A stretch of 7,392 bases of DNA from Beijerinckiaceae bacterium (lineage in GTDB: Bacteria > Pseudomonadota > Alphaproteobacteria > Rhizobiales > Beijerinckiaceae), in contig JAKONB010000490.1 in assembly GCA_022702195.1 (NCBI GenBank), positions 1-7,392 on the forward strand. The letters run 5' to 3'. Shown here in pieces: positions 1-5,818 of this stretch (position 1 is the first letter of the stretch; the number at the start of each line of letters is the position of its first letter). Both the position numbers and the translations under genes were made by a program. Below the pieces are notes generated by a model, which searched no databases, was not told where the DNA came from, and was given only the letters and a program-made list of their open reading frames with translations.

Positions 1-332
1 GTGACCACGTTGATGAGCAAGCGTCCGTCCGAGATCCGGTCGAGGGTCGCGGCCATGCGGGCGGCGACGGACGGCTCCTGCAGCCCGGGGCGCACGGCGA
101 CCAGGAAGCGCAGGCGCTTGGTCTGCGGCGCCAGCGCCGAGGCCACTACCCAGGAATCCTCGCAGGACCGCCCGGTAGGCAGGAGCACGCCGTAATAGCC
201 GAGATCGTCGGCGGCCTGGGCGATCTGGCGCAGATAGGACAGGGACACTTCGCGCGCGCCTTCCGCCGCACCGAGATAGCGGCCGTCGCCATGGGTGGGC
301 AGGAACCAGAGAACGTCGGTCTGTGCGGTCAT
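1..332 (-). CDS. ssuD: FMNH2-dependent alkanesulfonate monooxygenase SsuD, N-terminal part (cut by window edge)
   Basis: SsuD oxidises C1-substituted alkanesulfonates with FMNH2 and O2, releasing sulfite and an aldehyde in the cytoplasm. The 110 visible residues follow E. coli SsuD almost throughout: [13 protein letters not shown] (9-21), [12 protein letters not shown] (48-59), [11 protein letters not shown] (73-83) and [11 protein letters not shown] (94-104). His14 and Cys57 match the active-site His and Cys of the E. coli enzyme. The family is about 380 residues, so some 70% lies beyond the left edge, including the other catalytic residues. The ATG at 332-330 has a GGAG Shine-Dalgarno at 340-343, 7 nt upstream. 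It is the last visible gene of the ssu operon, 35 bp after ssuB. The strong ribosome site suggests it is translated independently of ssuB. Identity is near certain; only substrate preference is open. Confidence 0.97.
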   Translation of the reverse strand, partial: MTAQTDVLWFLPTHGDGRYLGAAEGAREVSLSYLRQIAQAADDLGYYGVLLPTGRSCEDSWVVASALAPQTKRLRFLVAVRPGLQEPSVAARMAATLDRISDGRLLINVV

Positions 333-367
333 GGTTGGTCTCCGAAGGGTGGGACGGGCGCGGGCGC

Positions 368-1246
368 TCAGGCCGGCGCGCGCTGTCCGGACGCGCGGTC
401 CGCCAAGAGGTGATCGAGGATGCGGCCTTCGAGGGCCGCGAGGTCGGGGTCGCCGCGCCGGCGCGGCCGGGGCACGTCCACCTGCACGTCGAGGGCGATG
501 CGGCCTGCCTCCACCACGAGGATCCGGTCGGCGAGCGCCACCGCCTCGGAAACGTCGTGGGTGACCAGGATGGCGGTGAAGCCCTGCGCTTGCCAGATCC
601 GCTCGATCATCGCCTGCATATCGATGCGGGTCAGCGCGTCGAGGGCGCCGAGCGGCTCGTCCAGGGCCAGCAGGCCGGGGCGGCTGACGAGGGCGCGGGC
701 GAGCGCCACCCGCTGGCGCTGGCCGCCCGACAGGGTGGCGGGCCAGTTGCCCGCCTTCTCGCTGAGGCCGACCTCGGCCAGGGCGGCCTCGGCCCGGGTC
801 CGGCGCGCGGCCTTGGTGCCGGAGTCACCCAGCCCCACCGCGACGTTGTCGACCACCCGCGCCCAAGGCAGCAGGCGGGGCTCCTGGAACATGATGCGCT
901 TCGAGGGCGTACGGACCGCCTCGGATTCCAACGTGATGCGGCCCTGGCTCGGCTGCTCCAGGCCGAGGATCAGGCGCAGCAGGGTGCTCTTGCCGCAGCC
1001 CGAGCGACCGACCACGGCCACGAACTGCCCGGCCGGAATGTGCAGATCGAGCCCCTCGATCACCGTGTGGCCGTCGAAGGATTTCGACAATGCGCGCAGG
1101 GTGACGCCGATGCCGGCATCAGGGCCGATGCCGGCCCCGGAACGCGGGGGCTCGACGCGGCCCTCCCGCCGGGGGCGGGCGTCCAGCGCAGCGGCCTCCC
1201 GGCCGGGGGTGATGTCGTCGTGGACGCGCAAGGCGGTCGCGATCAT
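368..1246 (-). CDS. ssuB: Aliphatic sulfonate ABC transporter ATP-binding protein SsuB
   Basis: This 292-residue cytoplasmic ATPase powers sulfonate import through SsuC. All ABC motifs are present: Walker [10 protein letters not shown] (80-88), Q-loop Gln121 in FQEPRLLPW, signature LSGGQ (172-176), Walker B LLALDEP (192-198), D-loop (199-203) and switch His230 in ILVTHD. Stretches such as [13 protein letters not shown] and [13 protein letters not shown] match E. coli SsuB closely, and the C-terminal [18 protein letters not shown] region is typical of SsuB/TauB. E. coli SsuB is about 255 residues; the difference is an N-terminal Arg/Pro/Ala-rich extension (about 1-45) before the first beta strand. 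The ATG at 1246 has only a weak GAGA 5 nt upstream, so the true start could lie further in, for example a GTG at codon 48, though that would trim the fold tightly. It lies 47 bp after ssuC and 35 bp before ssuD. Confidence 0.96.
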   Translation of the reverse strand: MIATALRVHDDITPGREAAALDARPRREGRVEPPRSGAGIGPDAGIGVTLRALSKSFDGHTVIEGLDLHIPAGQFVAVVGRSGCGKSTLLRLILGLEQPSQGRITLESEAVRTPSKRIMFQEPRLLPWARVVDNVAVGLGDSGTKAARRTRAEAALAEVGLSEKAGNWPATLSGGQRQRVALARALVSRPGLLALDEPLGALDALTRIDMQAMIERIWQAQGFTAILVTHDVSEAVALADRILVVEAGRIALDVQVDVPRPRRRGDPDLAALEGRILDHLLADRASGQRAPA

Positions 1247-1293
1247 GGGATTCTCGGGCAGTCCGGAAGGGTCTGGGGAATGGCGTGGCGGCG

Positions 1294-2076
1294 TCAGGTG
1301 TTCCGGTAGGCGGGGTTCCAGGCGAGGAACCGGCGCTCCAGCAGCCGGGTCAGGGCGTCGGCGGCCTTGCCGAGGCCGGCATAGATGACGATCGCCAGCA
1401 CCACGACGTCCACCAGCATGAATTCCCGCGCCTGCATCGCCATGTAGCCGAGGCCCGAGGAGGCTGAGATCGTCTCGGCCACGATCAGGGTCAGCCACAT
1501 GATGCCGAGCGCGTAGCGCAGGCCGACGAAGATCGACGGCAGGGCACCGGGCAGCACCACCCGCAGGAACAGGGCGCGGCGGGACATGCCGTAGACCCGG
1601 CCCATCTCCACCAGTTGCGGATCCACCGAGCGGATGCCGTGCAGGGTGTTGGCGTAGATCGGGAAGAACACGCCGATGGCCACCAGGAACAGCTTGGCGC
1701 CCTCGTCGATCCCGAACCACAGGATCACCAGCGGGATCAGCGACAGGTGCGGGATGTTGCGCACCATCTGCAGGGTGGTGTCGGTTAGGCGCTCGGAGAG
1801 CCGCGACAGGCCGTTGGCGAGGCCGAGGCCGAAACCGATCGAGCCGCCGATGAGGAAACCGATGGCGGCGCGGGCGAAGCTCACCCACATGTTGGTCCAG
1901 AGCTCGCCGGTGCGCGCCGCCTGCCAGCCTGCCGCAACCACGTCGGACGGGGCCGGCATGAAGCGGGTGGAGACGAGCCCGGCCGACGCCGCGGCCTGCC
2001 AGCCGGCCAGGATCGCCACGGGGACCAGCCAGGGCGTGAGGCCCTGGACGGTGCGGCTGTCGAGAAGACGGGACAT
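1294..2076 (-). CDS. ssuC: Aliphatic sulfonate ABC transporter permease SsuC
   Basis: This 260-residue inner-membrane permease forms the sulfonate channel. About six hydrophobic segments are visible, roughly at 12-32, 66-88, 105-122, 126-146, 183-203 and 221-240, as expected for the SsuC/TauC/NrtB (BPD_transp_1) family. The cytoplasmic coupling loop that docks on the ATPase is at about 155-182 ([15 protein letters not shown]...LPGALP), with the conserved Gly163. [20 protein letters not shown] (104-123) is also typical. The length agrees with E. coli SsuC (263 residues). The ATG at 2076 has AAAGG about 8 nt upstream, and the gap to the ssuA stop is only 4 bp, so translation is probably linked to ssuA. 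TauC or a nitrate-type permease would look similar; the SsuA and SsuD neighbours settle the assignment. Confidence 0.96.
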   Translation of the reverse strand: MSRLLDSRTVQGLTPWLVPVAILAGWQAAASAGLVSTRFMPAPSDVVAAGWQAARTGELWTNMWVSFARAAIGFLIGGSIGFGLGLANGLSRLSERLTDTTLQMVRNIPHLSLIPLVILWFGIDEGAKLFLVAIGVFFPIYANTLHGIRSVDPQLVEMGRVYGMSRRALFLRVVLPGALPSIFVGLRYALGIMWLTLIVAETISASSGLGYMAMQAREFMLVDVVVLAIVIYAGLGKAADALTRLLERRFLAWNPAYRNT

Positions 2077-2080
2077 GGGG

Positions 2081-3031
2081 TCAGCCTTTGCTCGCCGGGG
2101 CGCCGTCGGGCGTCCACACGGCGTCGCGGATGCGGATGGGGTTGGCGATGAGGCCGAGCTGATGGAAGCGATCGGCGATCCGCTGTTGATCGGCGATCGC
2201 CGCCACCGACATCGGGGCGATCACGTAATCGGTCCGGTCCACGGCGCGCCGCGTCGCGTCGAGGGGGACGCCGGTGCCCTTCGCCAAGAGGGAAGCCACC
2301 TCGGAGCGATGCGCCTCGCACCAGGCGGCCACCTCGCCGAGGGCCGCCGTCGCCGCCCGAACGACCGGGCCGTTGGCCTCGGTGAAGGTGCGGTTGCCGA
2401 GGAAGTAGTTGCTCGGCTTAGCGATGTCGCTGGCGCGGGTCAGGATGCGGGTGCCCTCCTGGCGCTCGGCGATGGCGAAGTAGGGGTCCCAGATCGACCA
2501 GGCATCGACGCTGCCGCGGGCGAAAGCCGCCGCGGCGTCCGCCGGAGCCAGGGTCACGGGCTCGATATCCGCGTAGGTGAGCCCGGCCTTCTCCAGGGCC
2601 GCCACCACCAAGTAATGCGCGCTCGACCCCTTGGCGAACGCGACGCGCTTGCCCTTGAGATCGGCGAGGGTCTTCAGGGACGAGTCCTTGGGCACTAGGA
2701 TCGCCTCGCCCGAGCCGCCCGCCTCCTGGGCTGCCACGTAGAGCAGGCTGTTGCCCGAAGCCTGGGCGAAGATCGGCGGCGGCGCGCCGGTCTGGCCGAA
2801 ATCGATGGCGCCGAGCCCGAGCGCTTCGAGCACCGGCGGCCCGAACGAGAATTCGGTCCAGCGCACGGAGAAGCCGAGGGGCTTCAGGGCCGCCTCGATC
2901 GTTCCCTGTTGCTTGGCGACGACGAGGATGCCGTTCTTCTGGTAACCGATCCGGAATGTCCCGCCCTCGGCACGGGCGGGGATGGCCGCCGCCGCGAGCG
3001 CGGTGGCCAGAAGGATGCGGCGGGAGATCAT
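2081..3031 (-). CDS. ssuA: Aliphatic sulfonate substrate-binding protein SsuA (periplasmic)
   Basis: SsuA is the periplasmic receptor that delivers alkanesulfonates to SsuBC. The 316-residue protein begins with an export signal: ISRR, a hydrophobic LLATALAAAAIP core and an Ala-Arg-Ala cleavage motif at 19-21. The mature part follows E. coli SsuA: RIGYQKNGIL (27-36), FGPPVLEALGLGAIDFGQTG (63-82), PPIFAQASG (85-93), TLADLKGKRVAFAKGSSAHY (121-140), LAPADAAAAFARGSVDAWSI (161-180) and WDPY (181-184). Length is normal for the family. The ATG at 3031-3029 overlaps the stop of the reductase gene in an ATGA arrangement, and I see no strong Shine-Dalgarno of its own, so translational coupling is likely. 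Related receptors bind taurine, but the operon and the close SsuA match favour general alkanesulfonates. Confidence 0.96.
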   Translation of the reverse strand: MISRRILLATALAAAAIPARAEGGTFRIGYQKNGILVVAKQQGTIEAALKPLGFSVRWTEFSFGPPVLEALGLGAIDFGQTGAPPPIFAQASGNSLLYVAAQEAGGSGEAILVPKDSSLKTLADLKGKRVAFAKGSSAHYLVVAALEKAGLTYADIEPVTLAPADAAAAFARGSVDAWSIWDPYFAIAERQEGTRILTRASDIAKPSNYFLGNRTFTEANGPVVRAATAALGEVAAWCEAHRSEVASLLAKGTGVPLDATRRAVDRTDYVIAPMSVAAIADQQRIADRFHQLGLIANPIRIRDAVWTPDGAPASKG

Positions 3032-3639
3032 CGGGCGGCCGTGGCGAGAGCGGCCTTTACCGGGGTGGCCGTGCCTTGCGCATCGAAGGCGGCGGGGGCC
3101 TGCGCCCGGGCCGCCAGGATCGCGGCGAGCTGGTCGGCGGCCTCGCTCACCCGGACCCGGACGCCGGAATCGACGAGCAGCCCATCGCGAAAATCGGCGT
3201 CGCTGCCATAGACCGAGGTGGGAATCGTCAGGGCGTTGAAGAAGCCGAAGAGCGGCCGCAGGGCATGCTCGACCACGAGGGCATGCCGTTGGCCGCCGCC
3301 CGTAGCCGACAGGATCACCGGCTTGGCGGTGAGCGCGTTCGGATCGACGAAGTCGAACAGGTGCTTGAAGAGGCCGGTATAGGCACCCTTGTAGACCGGG
3401 GTGCCGACCAGGAGGGCGTCGGCGCCCTCGATCGCCTCGACGATGCGGCGGGCGGGGAGCGGCAGCAGGTCTCGCGACCAGGCGCCGCCCAGACCCGGTC
3501 CGGCATCGACCATGTCGAACAGGCGGATATCCGCCCTGATCTGCGCTCCGATGCGCTCGGCCAGGGCCTCGACAAGGGCGCGGGTCTTCGACGGGCGCTG
3601 CAGATTTGCGGTGAAGCCGACGATGCGGGGAAGCGACAT
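3028..3639 (-). CDS. ssuE/msuE: NAD(P)H-dependent FMN reductase of the SsuE/MsuE family
   Basis: The enzyme reduces FMN with NAD(P)H and hands FMNH2 to SsuD; it is cytoplasmic with a flavodoxin-like fold. The 203 residues show an N-terminal strand and phosphate-loop region (IVGFTANLQRPSKTR, 6-20), GADALLVGTPVYKGAYTGLFKHLFDFV (72-98) and the ATGGGQRHALVVEHALRPLFGFF region (112-134). E. coli SsuE is 191 residues. At the position of the pi-helix insertion, where E. coli SsuE has Tyr118, this protein has His125; MsuE enzymes carry His there, so MsuE is the nearer subfamily. I chose the ATG at 3639 because it places the fold directly at the N terminus; an in-frame ATG at 3729 would add 30 residues that do not resemble the family and has no ribosome site. 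The ribosome site at 3639 is also weak. It is the first gene of the operon, overlapping ssuA by 4 bp. Confidence 0.93.
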   Translation of the reverse strand: MSLPRIVGFTANLQRPSKTRALVEALAERIGAQIRADIRLFDMVDAGPGLGGAWSRDLLPLPARRIVEAIEGADALLVGTPVYKGAYTGLFKHLFDFVDPNALTAKPVILSATGGGQRHALVVEHALRPLFGFFNALTIPTSVYGSDADFRDGLLVDSGVRVRVSEAADQLAAILAARAQAPAAFDAQGTATPVKAALATAAR

Positions 3640-3745
3640 GGACGCGTCTCGATCCGAGAAGAGCAACCGCAACAGCAAGGATCTCCCGGCAAAGACGAGC
3701 GATGCCGGTCCGGTCTGTCCCGAAAGCATATGGTGAAGGGGGCCG

Positions 3746-3769
3746 TGGATCGTCTGGAAAGACCATCCA
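3746..3769. repeat. 24-bp inverted repeat in the ssu upstream region
   Basis: Arms TGGATCGTCT and AGACCATCCA flank a 4-base centre (GGAA). Nine of ten pairs match; the sixth is a C/C mismatch. As DNA this looks like a binding site for a dimeric regulator. As minus-strand RNA it would form a hairpin with a tetraloop about 107 nt before the reductase start, with no U tract after it. It lies about 50 bp downstream of the AT-rich dyad. I cannot tell operator from RNA structure. Confidence 0.5.
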
Positions 3770-3817
3770 TCGATCTGCCCAGAAGGTGACCGGACTCCTC
3801 TCGACGGTCAATGAAAC

Positions 3818-3833
3818 GTTATTTTGAATTAAC
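3818..3833. promoter_or_regulatory. AT-rich dyad, candidate LysR-type operator for ssu
   Basis: The sequence GTTATTTTGAATTAAC has the symmetric pattern GTTA-n-TT-nn-AA-n-TAAC (6 of 8 pairs matched) and contains the T-N11-A spacing typical of LysR-family sites (T3820 to A3832, and T3819 to A3831). It sits in the only AT-rich patch upstream of the ssu operon, about 180 bp from the reductase start. LysR-type activators control ssu genes in other proteobacteria; the assignment here is inferred from position and symmetry only. Confidence 0.4.
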
Positions 3834-3838
3834 TTGGC

Positions 3839-3859
3839 GCGGGAGACGAACACTCCCGC
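3839..3859 (-). terminator. GC-rich hairpin downstream of the HD-GYP gene
   Basis: Perfect 7-bp arms GCGGGAG (3839-3845) and CTCCCGC (3853-3859) flank a 7-base loop. On the minus strand the stem is followed by GCCAAGTTAATTC, which is AT-rich but has no T run. It lies about 70 bp past the HD-GYP stop and just before the putative ssu operator, a plausible place to end the upstream transcript. It is not a canonical intrinsic terminator. Confidence 0.3.
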
Positions 3860-3900
3860 ACCGCAACGATCGGGAGATCATCCGTCTCACCGTGCAGGAT

Positions 3901-3928
3901 CGTTCCGAAACCGGTCCCCTTCGGAACG
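3901..3928 (-). terminator. Perfect 9-bp hairpin directly after the HD-GYP stop codon
   Basis: Arms CGTTCCGAA (3901-3909) and TTCGGAACG (3920-3928) are exact reverse complements around a 10-base loop, 2 bp beyond the stop codon (3933-3931). On the minus strand the sequence after the stem is ATCCTGCACG, with no T tract. It may be a Rho-linked stop or a 3' end stabiliser for the HD-GYP mRNA. The stem is certain as sequence; the function is inferred. Confidence 0.45.
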
Positions 3929-3930
3929 GC

Positions 3931-4998
3931 TCAGGCCGGTGCCCCATCGGCCACCAGTCCCGAGACGGCGGCGCGGAAGGCGCGCAGCAGGTCCGGATCG
4001 AGCTTGCCGGCCATGTCCCGCATCATGGCATGGGCCTCGGCATGGGACAGCGGATCGCGATAGGATCGCCGCTCGGTGAGCGCCGAATGAATGTCGCAGA
4101 TGGTGACGAGGCGCACGAGATCCGGGATCGCCGCCCCCGCCAGGCCGTCGGGATAGCCGCTGCCGTCGAGCATCTCGTGGTGAGAGCGCACCACCCCGAG
4201 CATCCGCGCGTCGAAGCCGCCCTGGCGCTCCAGGAGATCGGCTCCGACGACCGGGTGGGTCCGGATCACCGCCTCCTCCTGCGCGGTGAGCCGGCCGGGC
4301 TTGTTGAGGATCGAGAGGGGAATGCGCGCCTTGCCGACATCGTGCAGCAGGGCCGACCGCGCGAGCCGGATCCGGTCGGCACGACCGAGGGTCAGGCTGG
4401 CGCCCAGGACGGCGGCATAGCCGGCGACGCTCAGGGAGTGCTGGTAGAGTTGTTGATCGTAACGCTCGAGGATCTCCAGCCAGGTCCGGATGCCGGTCTC
4501 CGAGACCGCGTCGAGGATCTCCTCGGTGCCGGCATCGACCTCGGCCGCGCTGAGATCCGCCCCGGCCTGCGCGGCCAGGAACAGGTCGGAGACCATCGCA
4601 TTGGCCCGATGCACCACGGCCTCGGCTTCCCGCCGGCCCGCCGGCAGCCGTGCGAGCCGGGCCTGCTGCGCATCGACGAGGCCGAACAGAGCCGTGAGGA
4701 TGGCCGGACGCGGCGCGTTGGCGGGCAGCACCCGGACACCCGCCGATGGGGCGACCGCAGCCGCGGGCCGGCCGGCGAGGCAAAGGCTGGGGATGCGCAG
4801 CTTCTGGAGGCGCGCCACCCAGGCGGAGGCGGTCGCCTCGTGCGCCACGTCCACCACGGCCGCCAGGGGCAGATCCGCCGGCAGGGGGGCCGCGGCGTCG
4901 ATCTGTCGGCACGCCATCACGGTCGCGACCGACCGGGCGAGGAGATTCGCCCGATCCGAACGATCAGAAACGACGAGGACGGCGCTGTCCTGCGTCAC
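3931..4998 (-). CDS. HD-GYP domain protein, predicted cyclic-di-GMP phosphodiesterase with degenerate receiver-like N terminus
   Basis: HD-GYP proteins hydrolyse cyclic-di-GMP with a di- or tri-metal centre. This 355-residue protein has the full signature in its C-terminal half: His187 (YQHSLSV), His219-Asp220 and Lys223 (LLHDVGKARIP), His248 (THPVVG), His273-His274 (RSHHEMLDGSGYPDGLAG), Gly281-Tyr282-Pro283, and Asp302 with YRD (313-315). It should therefore be catalytically competent. Residues 1-110 have the alternating strand/helix feel of a response-regulator receiver, with Asp50 (AVVDV) roughly where the phospho-acceptor would lie, but the N-terminal acidic pair and the conserved Lys are missing, so phosphorylation is doubtful. 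A helical linker (about 110-185) joins the parts. No membrane segment is seen. The start is GTG at 4998; an in-frame TGA at 5013-5011 rules out a longer protein. It reads in the same direction as the ssu operon, 291 bp upstream, but a functional link to sulfonates is not evident. Confidence 0.93.
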   Translation of the reverse strand: MTQDSAVLVVSDRSDRANLLARSVATVMACRQIDAAAPLPADLPLAAVVDVAHEATASAWVARLQKLRIPSLCLAGRPAAAVAPSAGVRVLPANAPRPAILTALFGLVDAQQARLARLPAGRREAEAVVHRANAMVSDLFLAAQAGADLSAAEVDAGTEEILDAVSETGIRTWLEILERYDQQLYQHSLSVAGYAAVLGASLTLGRADRIRLARSALLHDVGKARIPLSILNKPGRLTAQEEAVIRTHPVVGADLLERQGGFDARMLGVVRSHHEMLDGSGYPDGLAGAAIPDLVRLVTICDIHSALTERRSYRDPLSHAEAHAMMRDMAGKLDPDLLRAFRAAVSGLVADGAPA

Positions 4999-5064
4999 AG
5001 GCAGGTCCGCTCAGAATGGTGCACTCTCGAATCCAAGGGTCGGCGGTGGAAAGGCCCGAACCGC

Positions 5065-5080
5065 ATTGTTATCGAACAAT
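5065..5080. promoter_or_regulatory. AT-rich dyad ATTGTT-N4-AACAAT, candidate operator
   Basis: Perfect 6-bp arms flank ATCG in the AT-rich block of the divergent region, 67 bp before the HD-GYP GTG and about 230 bp before yqhA. The location suits a regulator of the HD-GYP promoter. No known site class is recognised with confidence. Confidence 0.35.
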
Positions 5081-5121
5081 TCACTACAAATCATTTCTTG
5101 CGCGCCCGCCCTCCATCGCAC

Positions 5122-5141
5122 GCGATATCGTACGAAATCGC
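5122..5141. promoter_or_regulatory. 20-bp near-perfect palindrome, candidate operator
   Basis: The left half GCGATATCGT and right half ACGAAATCGC are complementary at 9 of 10 positions (one A/A mismatch at 5127/5136), with no spacer. It is centred 59 bp from the neighbouring AT-rich dyad, between the divergent HD-GYP and yqhA genes. Such spacer-free symmetry suggests a site for a homodimeric regulator. The regulator is not visible in the window. Confidence 0.45.
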
Positions 5142-5307
5142 CGCAAACACGCGCAGGGCCGGATGCCCCGGCGTGAGGCCGGACTGCCACGGCGATCCGG
5201 CGGTAGCTCAGACAGCGGGTCCGGTCCACCCGCCCGCGGGGCTTGCGGCTACGCTTGCCACCATGCGAAACCCGCACCGCCTTGTCTGACCCCGGAGACG
5301 ATGCGGA

Positions 5308-5811
5308 ATGTTGGAACGGATCTTCGAGCGGACTCTGTTCGCGAGCCGCTGGCTGTTGGCCCCCTTCTATGCGGCCTTGGGTGTCGGCATCATCGTCCTG
5401 CTGATCAAGCTGCTGCAGGAGTTGGTGCATTTCGTGGTCCACATGTGGGAGGCCACCGAAGCGCAGATCATCCTCGGCGTCCTCACGCTGGTGGACCTGT
5501 CCTTCACCGCCTCGCTGCTCATCATCGTGATGTTCTCCGGCTACGAGAACTTCGTGTCAAAGATCGATCACGCGGACCACAAGGATTGGCCCGCCTGGAT
5601 GGGGACCATCGACTTCACCGGCCTCAAGCTGAAGCTGATGTCCTCCATCGTGGCGATCTCGGCGATCTCGCTGCTGAAGGCGTTCATGGACTTGAAGGCT
5701 ACCACCGACCGGGAGCTCTACGCGCTGATCGGCCTCCACATGGTCTTCGTGATCTCAGGGCTGCTCATGGCGCTGACCGACCGGATCGCCGCCGGCCACC
5801 ACGACCATTGA
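5308..5811 (+). CDS. yqhA: YqhA family membrane protein (UPF0114/TIGR00645)
   Basis: This conserved 167-residue inner-membrane protein has no established biochemical role that I know of. It matches E. coli YqhA (164 residues) along its length: ASRWLLAPFYAALG (12-25), LLQELVH (35-41), LVDLSFTASLLIIVMFSGYENFVSKID (61-87), MGTIDFTGLKLKLMSSIVAISAISLLKAFMD (98-128) and MALTDR (154-159). Four membrane segments are likely at about 14-36, 53-75, 109-126 and 138-157. The His-rich tail (HHDH) resembles the HNH end of the E. coli protein. The ATG at 5308 has GGAG 10 nt upstream; a nearby ATG at 5301 is in another frame. It is followed by a small gene 7 bp away, so the two are probably co-transcribed. 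Confidence 0.95.
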   Translation: MLERIFERTLFASRWLLAPFYAALGVGIIVLLIKLLQELVHFVVHMWEATEAQIILGVLTLVDLSFTASLLIIVMFSGYENFVSKIDHADHKDWPAWMGTIDFTGLKLKLMSSIVAISAISLLKAFMDLKATTDRELYALIGLHMVFVISGLLMALTDRIAAGHHDH

Positions 5812-5818
5812 GGTTTCC

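Larger units (their letters stand above)
3640..3838 (-). promoter_or_regulatory. Upstream/leader region of the ssu operon
   Basis: This non-coding stretch before the reductase start must hold the ssu promoter unless the operon is transcribed from the gene upstream. An unusually AT-rich patch at about 3808-3835 contrasts with the GC-rich surroundings and is the most likely promoter or activator zone. On the minus strand a TTGACC hexamer follows it (3812-3807), but no convincing -10 lies 16-18 nt further on, as is common for activator-dependent promoters. Two dyads (3818-3833 and 3746-3769) are listed separately. In E. coli and Burkholderia the ssu genes are activated by LysR-type regulators (Cbl, SsuR) under sulfur limitation; similar control here is inference. 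No start site can be fixed from sequence alone. Confidence 0.45.
4999..5307. promoter_or_regulatory. Divergent intergenic region between the HD-GYP gene and yqhA
   Basis: This 309-bp gap should contain both divergent promoters. The part nearer the HD-GYP gene has an AT-rich block (about 5063-5098) that stands out locally and probably includes its promoter; I cannot fix -35/-10 boxes on either strand. Two dyads (5065-5080 and 5122-5141) are listed separately. The yqhA-proximal half is GC-rich with a 6-bp hairpin at 5215-5233 (GCGGGT/ACCCGC) and a near-repeat of GGCCGGA at 5158-5164 and 5178-5184. The yqhA start has GGAG at 5294-5297, 10 nt upstream. I see no gene or RNA here. Confidence 0.45.

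Noticed and set aside
323..1309. Long plus-strand open frame (328 codons) opposite ssuB, with similar ones at 420-1388, 1676-2698 and 2956-3789
   Set aside because: These mirror confidently assigned ssu genes, have low-complexity Arg/Gly/Ala-rich products with no family resemblance, and are expected in high-GC DNA where stop codons are rare.
1247..1888. Upstream extension of the ssuB frame into ssuC (open to 1888)
   Set aside because: It overlaps the ssuC coding region in another frame and encodes Arg/Pro-rich sequence with no homology; ssuC is clearly the real gene there.
3640..3729. Longer reductase starting at the in-frame ATG at 3729
   Set aside because: The extra 30 residues do not resemble SsuE/MsuE, no Shine-Dalgarno precedes that ATG, and the fold begins right after the ATG at 3639.
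5199..5233. tRNA-like string GGCGGTAGCTCAG followed by GGTCCGGTCC
   Set aside because: It recalls D-arm and T-arm consensus, but the two are only a few bases apart, so no anticodon arm or acceptor stem can form.
3811..5289. Plus-strand open frame of 492 codons spanning the HD-GYP gene
   Set aside because: It is antisense to a gene with all catalytic motifs intact, runs through both intergenic regions, and its product shows no recognisable domain.
5263..5289. Eight-codon open frame (MRNPHRLV) upstream of yqhA
   Set aside because: It has no ribosome site and no composition suggesting an attenuator; it is short enough to arise by chance.
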